Origin: Sphingomonas natans
Lineage (GTDB): Bacteria > Pseudomonadota > Alphaproteobacteria > Sphingomonadales > Sphingomonadaceae
NCBI RefSeq assembly: GCF_030546695.1
Contig: NZ_JAUOTP010000001.1
Coordinates: forward strand, 186,001 to 250,000
Direction: 5' to 3'
Length of the DNA stretch: 64,000 nucleotides
Position numbers and translations under genes: made by a program. The notes below the pieces were generated by a model. It was not told the DNA's origin, ran no database searches, and saw only the letters and a program-made list of their open reading frames with translations. Shown one piece after another: positions 37,379 through 47,056 of this stretch. Position 1 is the stretch's first letter; each line of letters starts with the position of its first letter.

Positions 37379-38698
37379 TCAGTCCAGGCGGCAGCTTTCC
37401 TCGTGCGCATCGCACGCGACGTGCAGACGCCAGGCGAGGAAGGCGGCGACGAGGCAGAGCGCCGAGACGCTCGCCAACGCATCCTGAACGGGCACGCCCA
37501 GCGCCGCGAAGCCGATCGCGATGATCGCGCCGAACACCATCGCGCCCGAATTGACGATATTGTTCGCGGCGACCGTGCGCGCCGTATGATCGACCTCCAC
37601 CGTCGTCGTCAGGAAGGCGTAGAGCGGCACGACGAACATGCCGCCCGTCACCGAGATGCCGAGCAAGGCGACGATCGCGACGGGCGCGCCGGGATGCGTG
37701 ACGAAATCCTTCAGATTGTAGAGTTCGCCGACGGGCGCCGGGATCCAGTGGTGCGAGGCGAAGCCCAGCAGCAGCAGGAACAGCGCCATCGCGATGACCG
37801 AGGCGGGGGCGAAGCGGGCCGAGACGCGGCCGTCGAGCATGCGATTGATCAGCACCGATCCGATCGCCACGCCGATCGAGAAGATGGCGAGGAACAGGCT
37901 GGCGACCTGCTTGTCGGCGGTGAAGACGTTCTTCACGAGCGGCGGGAACTGGATGATCAGGATCGAGCCGATCATCCAGAAGAAGCTGATCGCGCAGATC
38001 GCGAGGAACAGGCGCGGGATGTGCATGGTGCCCGAGACGAGCTTGATCGACGAGCGGATGATGTGGAAATCGGTGACCGGCCGCTCGCCCGGCGGGGGCG
38101 CGGGCGGCACGCTGCGCGCGGTCGCCCAGCCGAGGATGGCGATGACGACGACGAGGATCGCGGTCGCGCGGAAATCGATGAGACCCGCCAGGATCGTGCC
38201 CGCGAGGATCGCGCAATAGGTGCTCGCCTCGACCAGGCCGGTGCCGCCCAGCACCTCATCGCACTCCAGATGCTGCGGCAGGAGCGCATATTTGATCGGG
38301 CCGAAGAAGGTGGAATGGATTCCCATCGCGAGGATCGCGACGAGCATCAGCGGCACCTGATGCGTGAGCAGCCCCGCCGCGCCGACGATCATGATCGCGA
38401 TCTCGGCGAGCTTCACGATGCGGATGATGCGCGCCTTGTCGTGCGCGTCGGCGAGCTGGCCGGAGAGGGCGGAGAACAGGAAGAAGGGGAGGATGAAGAG
38501 GCCGGTCGCGACCGCGTTGAACGCGGCTTCCTTCTTGGGATCGGAATAGATGGTGTAGGTCGCGAACAGGACCATCGCCTGCTTGAACAGATTATCGTTG
38601 AAGGCACCGAGGAACTGCGTCGCGAACAGAGGCAGAAATCGTCGAGTGCCGAGCAGGCGGAACGATGGGGTCATATGTGGGGGTGTCGCGCCTGCCAT
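37379..38698 (-). CDS. LplT-like MFS transporter (lysophospholipid transporter type)
   Basis: 439 residues with about twelve hydrophobic segments. The N-terminal FLPLFATQFLGAFNDNLFKQ is the hallmark of the LplT family that flips lysophospholipids inward, and GPIKYALLPQHL plus ECDEVLGGTGLVEASTYCA fit it too. In other bacteria it partners with an acyltransferase, which is absent here. The start could also be Met-9 (38674). Divergent from the GNAT gene. Confidence 0.82.
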   Translation of the reverse strand: MAGATPPHMTPSFRLLGTRRFLPLFATQFLGAFNDNLFKQAMVLFATYTIYSDPKKEAAFNAVATGLFILPFFLFSALSGQLADAHDKARIIRIVKLAEIAIMIVGAAGLLTHQVPLMLVAILAMGIHSTFFGPIKYALLPQHLECDEVLGGTGLVEASTYCAILAGTILAGLIDFRATAILVVVIAILGWATARSVPPAPPPGERPVTDFHIIRSSIKLVSGTMHIPRLFLAICAISFFWMIGSILIIQFPPLVKNVFTADKQVASLFLAIFSIGVAIGSVLINRMLDGRVSARFAPASVIAMALFLLLLGFASHHWIPAPVGELYNLKDFVTHPGAPVAIVALLGISVTGGMFVVPLYAFLTTTVEVDHTARTVAANNIVNSGAMVFGAIIAIGFAALGVPVQDALASVSALCLVAAFLAWRLHVACDAHEESCRLD

Positions 38699-38765
38699 GG
38701 TGTCGCTATTCCCCCGCCATAGCCGAACGTTTGCGTTCGCGCCAAATCAGGAAAATGTTACGGAT

Positions 38766-39299
38766 ATGGATGCGCTTCCCTCCCAGGTGCCGAGGATCGA
38801 GACGGCGCGACTGATCCTGCGCGGGCACGGCCCCCAGGATATGGGCGCCAGGCTGCGGATGACGAGCGACGAGGAGGTCGTTCGCCATATCGGCGGCGAG
38901 ACGCAGGACCCCGAAGAGAATTGGACGCGGATCCTGCGCTATGCCGGGCACTGGGCCCTGTTCGGCTGCGGCATCTTCGCGATCGAGGAGAAAGCCTCGG
39001 GCGCCTTCGTCGGCGAGGCGGGGTTCGCCGATTTCCATCGCGGCCTCGGCCCCGATTTCGATCCCTTCCCGGAGGGCGCCTGGGTCTTCGCCAGCGAGGC
39101 GCAGGGCAAGGGCTATGCGACCGAGGTGATGGAGGCGGCACTCGCCTGGCGCACGGAAAAATTCGGCCCGGTGCGGATGGTCTGCCTGATCGGGCACGAA
39201 AATCTGCCGTCGCTGCGCGTGGCGGCGAAACTTGGCTTCGTGCCGTTCGCTGAACGGGACTATCATGGTTTCGACCGGATCCTGCTCGCCCGACCTTGA
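38766..39299 (+). CDS. GNAT-family N-acetyltransferase
   Basis: 177 residues from ATG 38766 (MDALPSQVPRIETARLILRG), the RimJ/RimL-like subgroup. The acetyl-CoA binding stretch is ASEAQGKGYATEVMEAALAW near residues 110-129, and the end has HENLPSLRVAAKLGFVPFAE. The substrate is unknown. The gap to pgsA is 46 bases, so the two may share a transcript. Confidence 0.85.
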   Translation: MDALPSQVPRIETARLILRGHGPQDMGARLRMTSDEEVVRHIGGETQDPEENWTRILRYAGHWALFGCGIFAIEEKASGAFVGEAGFADFHRGLGPDFDPFPEGAWVFASEAQGKGYATEVMEAALAWRTEKFGPVRMVCLIGHENLPSLRVAAKLGFVPFAERDYHGFDRILLARP

Positions 39300-39345
39300 G
39301 GGGGGTATGATTCGGCGCGGTAATCCGGTCTACGAAGGCGCATAG

Positions 39346-39894
39346 ATGCTCACGCTGCCGAACCTGCTGACACTCTCCCGCATCTTCGCGATGCCGATCC
39401 TGTGCGCCTTGCTGTGGCGCCCCGGTCCGGCCGATTATGCGGTCGCGTTCGTGCTGTACCTGATCGTCGCCGCGACGGATTATTTCGACGGCTATCTGGC
39501 GCGCGCGCAGGGCACGGTCTCGAAGCTCGGCATCTTCCTCGATCCGATCGCGGACAAGATCATGGTCGGCACCGTGATCGTCATGCTCGTCTTCACGCGC
39601 GTGCTCGACGGGCTGCCGGTGATCGCCGGGCTCATCATCGTGCTGCGCGAGATCACCGTATCGGGCCTGCGCGAGTTCCTCGCGACCCTGCGCGTCTCGA
39701 TCCCGGTCAGCCAGCTCGCCAAGTGGAAGACGACCTTCCAGCTCGTTGCGCTGGGAGCACTGATCCTGGCGGGCGCGCTGCCGGCGACGCCGGCGATCGG
39801 CTGGATCGGATTGTTTTGCCTGTGGATGGCGGCTGGCCTCACGCTCATCACCGGCTGGGATTATCTCCGCGTCGGCCTGAAGCACATGGACTGA
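39346..39894 (+). CDS. pgsA: CDP-diacylglycerol--glycerol-3-phosphate 3-phosphatidyltransferase
   Basis: Inner membrane enzyme making phosphatidylglycerol phosphate, 182 residues. The CDP-alcohol phosphotransferase motif DGx2ARx8Gx3Dx3D is fully present from DGYLARAQGTVSKLG to IFLDPIADK (residues 49-71). Hydrophobic segments follow. Upstream of moaD by 12 bases; the pairing of pgsA with moaD/moaE is common in alphaproteobacteria. Confidence 0.95.
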   Translation: MLTLPNLLTLSRIFAMPILCALLWRPGPADYAVAFVLYLIVAATDYFDGYLARAQGTVSKLGIFLDPIADKIMVGTVIVMLVFTRVLDGLPVIAGLIIVLREITVSGLREFLATLRVSIPVSQLAKWKTTFQLVALGALILAGALPATPAIGWIGLFCLWMAAGLTLITGWDYLRVGLKHMD

Positions 39895-39906
39895 GCGCAA
39901 GCGGGC

Positions 39907-40164
39907 ATGGCGATCGACATTCTCTACTTCGCCTGGGTGCGCGAGCGGATCGGGCTGGACGGCGAATCCGTGACGCCGCCGGACGACGTCGTCGACGTGG
40001 CGGCGCTCATCGACTGGCTGGCGACCTCTAGCGACGCGCATGCGACGGCTCTGGCCGATCGGGCACGGATCCGCGCGGCCGTCGACCAGCGATTCGCGAC
40101 TCCCGACACGTCGATCGTCGGCGCGCGCGAGGTGGCGCTGTTTCCGCCGGTGACGGGCGGATGA
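39907..40164 (+). CDS. moaD: Molybdopterin synthase sulfur carrier subunit
   Basis: Ubiquitin-fold sulfur carrier, 85 residues, with the C-terminal ALFPPVTGG needed to form the thiocarboxylate. Delivers sulfur to the molybdenum cofactor precursor. The start of moaE overlaps its stop by four bases. Confidence 0.94.
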   Translation: MAIDILYFAWVRERIGLDGESVTPPDDVVDVAALIDWLATSSDAHATALADRARIRAAVDQRFATPDTSIVGAREVALFPPVTGG

Positions 40165-40601
40165 TTTCGGTCCGCGTCCAGACCGAGGCGTTCGATCCCG
40201 GCGTCGAGCTCGCGGCGCTCGAGGAGCTTGGCGGGGGCGGGGTAGCGAGCTTCACCGGGATCGTCCGCGGCGACGGCGATCTCGTCGAACTTCTGCTGGA
40301 ACATCATGCCGCTATGACCGGAGCGGCGATGGAGACGATCGCCGCCGAGGCGGCCGGACGCTGGCCGCTGCTCGGCCTCACGCTCATCCACCGCGTCGGC
40401 GCGCTGACGCCGGGCGAGCGGATCGTGTTCGTCGGGACGGCCGCGCGCCATCGTGGCGCGGCGCTGGAGGCTTGTGCTTTCCTCATCGATTGGCTCAAGA
40501 CGGCCGCACCGTTCTGGAAGCGCGAGCGCTTCGCGAACGGCACGAGCCGCTGGGTGGAGGCGCGGGCCGAGGATGCGGAGGCGGCCGCACGCTGGCGTTA
40601 G
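40161..40601 (+). CDS. moaE: Molybdopterin synthase catalytic subunit
   Basis: 146 residues. Converts precursor Z to molybdopterin with two sulfurs from MoaD. Motifs include GGVASFTGIVRGDGD near residue 30, HHAAM, HRVGALTPGE near 80, and the C-terminal KRERFANGTSRWVEA with the active-site lysine. Partners moaD directly upstream. Confidence 0.94.
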   Translation: MISVRVQTEAFDPGVELAALEELGGGGVASFTGIVRGDGDLVELLLEHHAAMTGAAMETIAAEAAGRWPLLGLTLIHRVGALTPGERIVFVGTAARHRGAALEACAFLIDWLKTAAPFWKRERFANGTSRWVEARAEDAEAAARWR

Positions 40602-40619
40602 ACGGGGGGGACGTGGGGA

Positions 40620-41174
40620 ATGGCACAGACTGTGGGGTTCGCCGGCTGGCAGCTCGAGGATCTGCTCGCTTCGGTCGCGGATCAGGACCGCGCCGCTTTC
40701 GCGGAACTGTACCGCCGGACCGCCCCGAAACTTTACGGCATCATCCTCCGTATCTTGGGCGAACCGGCCAAGACGGATGAAGCTGTGCAAGACGCGTATG
40801 TAAGGATCTGGCGAAGCGCGGGCGGCTATGATGCCGGGCGCGGACGACCGATCACCTGGCTGGCCACGATCGCACGCAACATCGCGATCGACCGCCGCCG
40901 CTCCGAACTGTCGCGCGGTGCCGCGCAGACCGTGGATTTCGATCTCGACTTGATCGCGCATCGCGGCGGCGAGGGTGCCTCCAGCGAGGACCTTGCCGCG
41001 CTGCGCGTCTGCCTCGAACGGCTCGATCCCGAGCAGCGCCAGATGGTGATCTCGGCCTATCTTGGCGGCGAGAGCCGCGAGGAACTGGCCGAGCGCACCG
41101 GGCGCCCCGTCGGCACGATCAAATCCTGGCTGCACCGCAGTCTCGGCCAGCTGAGGAATTGCCTCGGTGGCTGA
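40620..41174 (+). CDS. ECF-family RNA polymerase sigma factor
   Basis: 184 residues. Region 2 is AFAELYRRTAPKLYGIILRI with DEAVQDAYVRIWRSAGGYD, and region 4 is LDPEQRQMVISAYLGGESRE followed by TGRPVGTIKSWLHRSLGQLR. It is the type paired with RskA-like membrane anti-sigma factors, and such a gene follows with an 8-base overlap. It is not EcfG. Its target promoter is unknown; I see no obvious autoregulatory box in the 18 bases after moaE. Confidence 0.93.
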   Translation: MAQTVGFAGWQLEDLLASVADQDRAAFAELYRRTAPKLYGIILRILGEPAKTDEAVQDAYVRIWRSAGGYDAGRGRPITWLATIARNIAIDRRRSELSRGAAQTVDFDLDLIAHRGGEGASSEDLAALRVCLERLDPEQRQMVISAYLGGESREELAERTGRPVGTIKSWLHRSLGQLRNCLGG

Positions 41175-41889
41175 GGATTTTCCCGAGGACGCCGGCGAGT
41201 TCGTGCTCGGCACGCTTCCCCCCGACGAGCGCCGCGATTTCCTGAGACGGCTCGCGCGCGAACCGGCGACGGTCGATGCGGTGCGGAGCTGGCAGGAACG
41301 TCTGGCGCCGCTCGCGCTTGCGATCGAGCCGGTCGAGCCGCCGCGCGAGCTGGAGCGACGCGTGCTGGAGGCGATCGGCATTGCGCCGATCGTGCCGGCT
41401 GCCAACGACAACCAGGCCGGACGCTGGCGGATCGCGACCGCAGCGGCGTCGCTCGTCGCGCTCGTCGCGGCGGGGCTCGCACTCCGGCCGCACGAGACGA
41501 CGATGCCGGTGCCCAACGTGAGGCCTACGGCCGTCCAGCCGATCGCGCTGCGGACGACGGCGATCGCGGCGCTGAGTGCTCAGGGGCAGACGCCCGGGCT
41601 GTTCGTGACCTACGACAAGGTCAGCGGGCGGATGCGGATCGTGCCCGTCGGCCTGACGCCGGATGAGGCGCACAGCTACGAATTGTGGCTGATCGAAGGG
41701 AAGAATGCGCCCAAGCCGATGGGGCTCGTCGATGCCAAGCTGCCGGGCGAGCGCCGGGTGGGAAGCGCGATGGCGATGGGCGCGACCTTCGCCATCTCGC
41801 GCGAGCCGGTCGGCGGATCGACAACCGGGGCGCCGACGGGGCCCGTGCTCTTCTCCGGCCCGCTCGTGGCGATTTCGCCGGAGACCTGA
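41167..41889 (+). CDS. RskA-like anti-sigma factor
   Basis: 240 residues from GTG 41167. The cytoplasmic N-terminus (FVLGTLPPDERRDFLRRLAR) should bind the ECF sigma; one membrane helix follows (ATAAASLVALVAAGLAL, near 100); the periplasmic part ends in the RskA domain, with VPVGLTPDEAHSYELWLIEG and MAMGATFAISREPVGGSTTG. Release probably depends on regulated proteolysis. No zinc motif is seen. Confidence 0.9.
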   Translation: MAEDFPEDAGEFVLGTLPPDERRDFLRRLAREPATVDAVRSWQERLAPLALAIEPVEPPRELERRVLEAIGIAPIVPAANDNQAGRWRIATAAASLVALVAAGLALRPHETTMPVPNVRPTAVQPIALRTTAIAALSAQGQTPGLFVTYDKVSGRMRIVPVGLTPDEAHSYELWLIEGKNAPKPMGLVDAKLPGERRVGSAMAMGATFAISREPVGGSTTGAPTGPVLFSGPLVAISPET

Positions 41890-41895
41890 GAAAAG

Positions 41896-41909
41896 CTTCT
41901 ATCTAGAAG
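41896..41909. repeat. Perfect palindrome after the anti-sigma gene
   Basis: CTTCTA-TC-TAGAAG, a 6+2+6 inverted repeat starting seven bases after the stop of the anti-sigma gene. AT-richer than the surroundings. Confidence 0.5.
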
Positions 41910-41917
41910 AAGGCGAA

Positions 41918-41955
41918 AGGGCGGCGGATGCGCTCGTCGCGCGGTCCGCCGCCCT
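41918..41955. terminator. Strong GC-rich stem-loop between sigma operon and oxyR
   Basis: AGGGCGGCGGA (41918-41928) pairs perfectly with TCCGCCGCCCT (41945-41955) around a 16-base loop. It lies in the convergent gap and may end transcripts from either side; there is no T-tract. Confidence 0.5.
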
Positions 41956-42124
41956 AAAGATGTCCGCCTGAACGCACACGCTACACTTCAACACGCTACG
42001 CAACCGGAACGGATCCCGTCTGGGGGCGGCGCCACGGTCAGGCCGCCGAAACGCTGACCGAGTTACCTTCCCGGCCCGGGACATTCCCAGATACGGGGCG
42101 CTCAGGTGGCCGGTTGCGATGCGG

Positions 42125-43048
42125 TCATTTTTTTTCGGTGTGGTCCGCCGATGCCTTGCGGAGCGCCTTGCCGAGCAGGCGGAACTCCTTTTCGCGCGGA
42201 CTGCCCGAGCGCCAGACGAGCGCGATCCGGCGCGAGGGATGCTCGGCCGCGAGCGGGCGCGCGACGACGCTCGTATGATCGAGGATGCCCGCATCCAGCG
42301 CCATCTTGGGCAGCATCGTCACGCCCAACCCGTTATCGACCATCTGCACCAGCGTGTGCAGCGACGTGCCCATCATGCCCGCCTCGGCGCGCAGCTCCGG
42401 CCGATTGCACGCGGCCAGCGCATGATCCTTCAGACAATGCCCATCCTCGAGCAGCAGCAGCCGATAGGGCTCGATCGCATCGGGCGAGACGAGATCGCCA
42501 ATCTGTTCGGCCTGCGCGGCGGGGAAGGCGACGTAGAGGCGATCGTCGAAGAGATCGTCATGCTCGATATCGCCGCACGCATAAGGCAGCGCGAGGATCA
42601 CGCAATCGACATGGCCGCGGTGGAGCGATTCGCAGGCCGCGCCTGACGGCTCCTCGCGCAGGAACAGCTTGAGATCCGGCCACTCGCCGCGCAGCTTGCC
42701 GAGCACGCGCGGCAGCAGGAACGGCGCGATCGTCGGGATCACGCCCATTCGCAGATCGCCCGAGAGCGGCTTGTGCGCCGCCTTCGCCATGGCCGATAAT
42801 TCCTCGGCCTCGCGCAGCACGCGCTGGCCCTTCTCGGCGATGCTCAGCCCTAGCGGGGTGAAGCGGACGACGCGGCGGGTTCGCTCGACCAGCATCACGC
42901 CGAGATGCGATTCCAGCTCGCGCAGGCCCGCCGACAGCGTCGATTGGGTGACGAAGCAGGCATCGGCGGCGCGGCCGAAATGGCCGTGGTCGCGCAGCGC
43001 GATGAGATATTGGAGCTGCTTCAGGGTCGGCAGATAGGTGGCGGGCAT
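42125..43048 (-). CDS. oxyR: OxyR hydrogen-peroxide sensing regulator
   Basis: LysR-type activator of 307 residues that senses peroxide by an intramolecular disulfide. The DNA-binding helix-turn-helix is RAADACFVTQSTLSAGLREL near residue 26, and the redox cysteines are in DGHCLKDHALAACN near residues 202-212, spaced like Cys-199 and Cys-208 of E. coli OxyR. It follows the CPA2 antiporter gene by nine bases on the same strand, so they are co-transcribed. Confidence 0.94.
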   Translation of the reverse strand: MPATYLPTLKQLQYLIALRDHGHFGRAADACFVTQSTLSAGLRELESHLGVMLVERTRRVVRFTPLGLSIAEKGQRVLREAEELSAMAKAAHKPLSGDLRMGVIPTIAPFLLPRVLGKLRGEWPDLKLFLREEPSGAACESLHRGHVDCVILALPYACGDIEHDDLFDDRLYVAFPAAQAEQIGDLVSPDAIEPYRLLLLEDGHCLKDHALAACNRPELRAEAGMMGTSLHTLVQMVDNGLGVTMLPKMALDAGILDHTSVVARPLAAEHPSRRIALVWRSGSPREKEFRLLGKALRKASADHTEKK

Positions 43049-43057
43049 CGTGTGGGC

Positions 43058-44827
43058 TTATACCTCTTCGGGTGCGCGAGGGCGCCGCAGGAGCGGCTCG
43101 CGCGTGAGTTCGGCCATTTCCATGATCTTCAGCCGCAATTGCGATCTCTTCTCGTGGATCGAGGCGATCACCGGCCCGGCGGCGAGGCCGAGATCGCACA
43201 ATACCGCTTCCGACAATTGCAGCGAGGATTCGATCGTCTCCGGCACCGCATCGCTAGCGCCCGCGCGATACAGCGCGGCGGCATGGTTGGGATCGCGCGC
43301 GCGCGCGACAATCGTGAGATCGGGATAGCGTTCGCGAAGCGTCCTGGTCAGCCGCACGCTTTGGACCGGATCGTCCATCGTCAGGATGACCGCACTCGCG
43401 CGATGGAATTCGAGGCGATCGATCATGCCGGGGCGGGCGATGTCGCCGAACGCGACCTTGTAACCGCGTTCGCGCGCGCGCTTCACCGTATCGGGATCGG
43501 CGTCCAGCCCGGTATAGGGCAGGCGATGCTCGTCGAGCATCTGCGCGACGAGCCGGCCGACGCGGCCGAAGCCGATGATCAGCGCGCGATCGCCCGTTGC
43601 TTCCTCTTCGTCCGCGGGATCGACCTCGACCACCGCCACGCGCCGCGCCAGCGCGCGGCCCGCGGCGGCGAGCAATGGCGTGAGGATCAGCCCGATCGCG
43701 GTGACGATCTGCCAGAAGGCGGCGGTGGCCGGGCCGATCAGGGCAGCCGCGCTCGCCGCAGAGAGCACGATGAGGGTCGTCTCGCCCGGCGCCGCCATCA
43801 TCAGCCCGATCTCGAGCGCGACGCCGCGCGGCGCCCCGCCCAGCTTCAGGAGCAGCCCGGTCACGATCGCCTTGACTACGACGACGATCGTCACCGCGAT
43901 CAGCAGCGGCAGCCACTGATGCGCGACCGCGTTGAAATCGAGGCTCATCCCGATCGAGATCAGGAACACGCCGAGCGCGAGGCCCTTGAACGGCTCGGTG
44001 ATATGCTCGACCTCGCCATGATAGTCGGTCTCGGCAATCAGGACGCCCGCAAGCAGGGCGCCGACGATCGGCGAGAGCCCGATCGCGCTCGTCACCACGC
44101 TGGCGAGGATCACGACGAGCAGGCTCGCCGCGAGGAACAGCTCCGGGCTTTTGGTGCGCGCGGCCTGCGCGAAGAGACGCGGGAGCGCGACGCGGCCGAG
44201 CAGCATCAGGAAGCCGATCACGATCACGCCGAGCAGCAAGGTCCGGCCGATCTCGGCGGCGGCGCCTTCGCCCCCATGCGGCGCCATCGCACCTAGTGCG
44301 AAGATGATCGGCACGAGCGCAAGATCCTCGAACAGCAGCATCCCGAACGCGCGCTGCCCGACGGGGCCGCCGGTGCCCGCCATCGGCAGGACGAGCGCGG
44401 TCGAGGACAGCGCGAGCGCGAAGCCCAGCCCGAGCGCACCCTCGCGCGAGGTGCCGCTCAGCCAGAACAAGACCGCAAGCAGAGCGCCGCAACCGATCAG
44501 CTCCGCCGCGCCGAGCCCGAACACGCGCCGCCGCATCGCCCACAGCCGACCGAACGAGAGTTCGAGCCCGATCGAGAAGAGCAGGAGGATGATGCCGAGC
44601 TCGGCGAAGGGCTCGATCGAATGCGGATTGCTGATCGTGACATGATAGAGCCACGGCACCTGCGGCACGAAGCGGCCGAGCCCGAACGGCCCGACGAGCA
44701 TGCCGACGAGAATGAAACCGATGACCGGGCTGATCCGCAACCGCGCGAAGGCCGGGATGACGACTCCGGCTGCGCCCAGAATGACGAGCGCGTCGCTGAA
44801 ACCGACGGATTCGAGGGGAAGGGCCAT
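43058..44827 (-). CDS. CPA2 (KefB/YbaL-type) monovalent cation/proton antiporter with TrkA-N domain
   Basis: 589 residues. Residues 1-390 contain about twelve hydrophobic segments, with LSPIVGALLAGVLIAETDYH and GVFLISIGMSLDFNAV typical of Kef-type proteins; residues 415-540 form a Rossmann domain (ALIIGFGRVGRLVAQMLDE) that binds a nucleotide. Kef proteins are glutathione-gated K+ efflux systems that protect against electrophiles; co-transcription with oxyR suggests a stress role. The C-terminal RCK_C domain is not clear. Confidence 0.9.
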   Translation of the reverse strand: MALPLESVGFSDALVILGAAGVVIPAFARLRISPVIGFILVGMLVGPFGLGRFVPQVPWLYHVTISNPHSIEPFAELGIILLLFSIGLELSFGRLWAMRRRVFGLGAAELIGCGALLAVLFWLSGTSREGALGLGFALALSSTALVLPMAGTGGPVGQRAFGMLLFEDLALVPIIFALGAMAPHGGEGAAAEIGRTLLLGVIVIGFLMLLGRVALPRLFAQAARTKSPELFLAASLLVVILASVVTSAIGLSPIVGALLAGVLIAETDYHGEVEHITEPFKGLALGVFLISIGMSLDFNAVAHQWLPLLIAVTIVVVVKAIVTGLLLKLGGAPRGVALEIGLMMAAPGETTLIVLSAASAAALIGPATAAFWQIVTAIGLILTPLLAAAGRALARRVAVVEVDPADEEEATGDRALIIGFGRVGRLVAQMLDEHRLPYTGLDADPDTVKRARERGYKVAFGDIARPGMIDRLEFHRASAVILTMDDPVQSVRLTRTLRERYPDLTIVARARDPNHAAALYRAGASDAVPETIESSLQLSEAVLCDLGLAAGPVIASIHEKRSQLRLKIMEMAELTREPLLRRPRAPEEV

Positions 44828-44914
44828 GTCGCCCCCTTGTTGCCTGATGTGGCGGCGAAGGCCAGTCCGCTATCGACCAAGACCTGCCAGGGCAGGCATC
44901 ATTGATCGGGCAAG

Positions 44915-44944
44915 AAAAAAGGGGCCGGGATTGCGCCCGGCCCC
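44915..44944 (-). terminator. Rho-independent terminator of icd
   Basis: On the minus strand GGGGCCGGG pairs perfectly with CCCGGCCCC around a 6-base loop, followed by six T. It starts 25 bases after the icd stop. Confidence 0.92.
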
Positions 44945-44968
44945 TCCTGTCGTTCAGCGATGAGTGGC

Positions 44969-46183
44969 TTATTCAGCCATCGCCTTTTCGAGATTGGCGC
45001 GGATCGCCTCGAAGAATTGCTCGGTCGTCATCCACGCCTGATCCGGGCCGATCAGGATCGCGAGATCCTTGGTCATCCCGCCCTGCTCGACGGTCTCGAT
45101 GCAGACGCGCTCGAGCGTCTCGGCGAACTTGACCACGTCGGGCGTGTCGTCGAACTTGCCGCGGAACTTGAGCCCACCGGTCCATGCGAAGATCGACGCG
45201 ATCGGGTTGGTCGAGGTCTGCTTGCCCTGCTGGTGCATGCGATAGTGGCGCGTCACCGTCCCATGCGCGGCCTCCGCCTCGATCGTCTTGCCGTCGGGCG
45301 TCATCAGCACCGAGGTCATCAGCCCGAGCGAGCCGAAACCCTGCGCGACCTGATCCGACTGGACGTCGCCGTCGTAATTCTTGCAGGCCCAGACGAACTT
45401 GCCGCTCCACTTGAGCGCGGAGGCGACCATGTCGTCGATCAGGCGATGCTCGTAGACGATGCCCGCTTCGGCGAACTTGTCCTTGAATTCCTTCTCGAAA
45501 ACCTCGGCGAACAGATCCTTGAAGCGGCCGTCATAGGCCTTCAGGATCGTGTTCTTGGTCGACAGGTACAAGGGCCAGCCGCGGTCGAGCGCATAGTTCA
45601 TCGAGGCGCGGGCGAAATCGGCGATCGAATCGTCGAGATTGTACATGCCCATCGCAACGCCCGAGGACGGGAAGTCGAACACTTCCTTCTCGATCTTCTG
45701 GCCGTCCTCGCCTTCCCAGACCATGCGCAGCTTGCCGGGGCCGGGGACGAGAAAGTCGGTCGCGCGATACTGGTCGCCATATGCATGGCGGCCGACGACG
45801 ATCGGATCGGTCCAGCCCGGGATCAGGCGGGGAACGTTGCTGATCACGATCGGCTCGCGGAAGATCGTGCCGCCGAGGATGTTGCGGATCGTGCCGTTGG
45901 GCGAGCGCCACATCGACTTGAGGTTGAACTCCTCGACGCGCTGCTCGTCGGGGGTGATCGTCGCGCACTTCACGCCGACGCCGTACTGCTGGATCGCCTT
46001 GGCCGAATCGATCGTGATCTGGTCGTTGGTCTCGTCGCGCTTCTCGACCGAGAGATCGTAATATTTGAGATCGATATCGAGATAAGGGAGGATCAGACGC
46101 TCGCGGATCCATTGCCAGATGATCCGCGTCATCTCGTCGCCGTCGATCTCGACGACGGGTGTCTTAACCTTGATCTTCGCCAT
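44969..46183 (-). CDS. icd: NADP-dependent isocitrate dehydrogenase (eukaryote-like type)
   Basis: TCA-cycle enzyme converting isocitrate to 2-oxoglutarate and CO2, 404 residues. [20 protein letters not shown] at the N-terminus, [18 protein letters not shown] near 97, [12 protein letters not shown]-like [20 protein letters not shown] near 257 and [20 protein letters not shown] mark the type II, eukaryote-like family. It is a single gene ending in its own terminator. Confidence 0.97.
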   Translation of the reverse strand: MAKIKVKTPVVEIDGDEMTRIIWQWIRERLILPYLDIDLKYYDLSVEKRDETNDQITIDSAKAIQQYGVGVKCATITPDEQRVEEFNLKSMWRSPNGTIRNILGGTIFREPIVISNVPRLIPGWTDPIVVGRHAYGDQYRATDFLVPGPGKLRMVWEGEDGQKIEKEVFDFPSSGVAMGMYNLDDSIADFARASMNYALDRGWPLYLSTKNTILKAYDGRFKDLFAEVFEKEFKDKFAEAGIVYEHRLIDDMVASALKWSGKFVWACKNYDGDVQSDQVAQGFGSLGLMTSVLMTPDGKTIEAEAAHGTVTRHYRMHQQGKQTSTNPIASIFAWTGGLKFRGKFDDTPDVVKFAETLERVCIETVEQGGMTKDLAILIGPDQAWMTTEQFFEAIRANLEKAMAE

Positions 46184-46321
46184 GGTGCGCGCGTTCCCGC
46201 TGCTGGAGGGAGGAGGATGCGGGGGGCTCTACGGCGGGGCGGCGGAGGTTTCAACCGCTCCCGGGCGCCCGCTTTCGCGCGCCAGATTGTCACCGGCGCG
46301 CGCTCGCCCTAGAAACCCGCC

Positions 46322-47056
46322 ATGAGTTCCCTGGAAACCCGTCCCGACACGACCCCGAGCGCGCAGTGGCGCTGGCCGTCGGTCCATCCCGAAGGTCGCA
46401 AGTTCGCGCTGATCGCGGCGTGCATCACGTTGCTGGTCTTCTGGTTCGTGTCCGATGCCTTGGGCTGGATCTGCGTCGGCATCACGATCTGGGTGCTGGC
46501 CTTCTTCCGCGATCCGATCCGCAGCGTGCCGCAGGGCAAGGGACTGATCATCGCGCCCGCCGACGGGCTGATCACGATGATCGAGCGGGTCCTCCCGCCG
46601 CGCGAGCTCGTCGGTGAGGATGCGCTGGCGGCCGAGCCGCTGATGCGCGTCTCGATCTTCATGAGCGTGTTCGACGTCCACATCAATCGCGCGCCGATCG
46701 GCGGCACGATCCGCCGCGTCGTCTATATTTCGGGCAAATTCCTCAATGCGAGCCTCGATAAGGCGAGCGAGGAGAATGAGCGCCAGCATCTTCTGGTGGA
46801 AGGCGCGGACGGAACGCGGATCGGCTTCACCCAGATCGCCGGGCTCGTCGCGCGGCGGATCGTGCCGTTCGTGAAGCCGGGCGACATCGTCGCCGCGGGG
46901 CAGCGCGTCGGGCTGATCCGCTTCGGCAGCCGCGTCGACGTCTATCTGCCGGCCGGAACCGCACCGCAGGTGGCGCTCGGCCAGCGCTCGATCGCGGGCG
47001 AGACGATCCTCGGCAGACTCGGAGACGGCGAGGTCGTCACGGGCGTCGCACAATGA
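46322..47056 (+). CDS. psd: Phosphatidylserine decarboxylase, short (archaetidylserine-type) form
   Basis: Makes phosphatidylethanolamine. 244 residues, one or two N-terminal hydrophobic segments, then the catalytic domain with [16 protein letters not shown] near 119 and the self-cleavage site [13 protein letters not shown] near residues 198-210, where Gly-Ser is cut to form the pyruvoyl group. The LGST of the long form is FGSR here. It overlaps pssA by four bases. Confidence 0.95.
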   Translation: MSSLETRPDTTPSAQWRWPSVHPEGRKFALIAACITLLVFWFVSDALGWICVGITIWVLAFFRDPIRSVPQGKGLIIAPADGLITMIERVLPPRELVGEDALAAEPLMRVSIFMSVFDVHINRAPIGGTIRRVVYISGKFLNASLDKASEENERQHLLVEGADGTRIGFTQIAGLVARRIVPFVKPGDIVAAGQRVGLIRFGSRVDVYLPAGTAPQVALGQRSIAGETILGRLGDGEVVTGVAQ

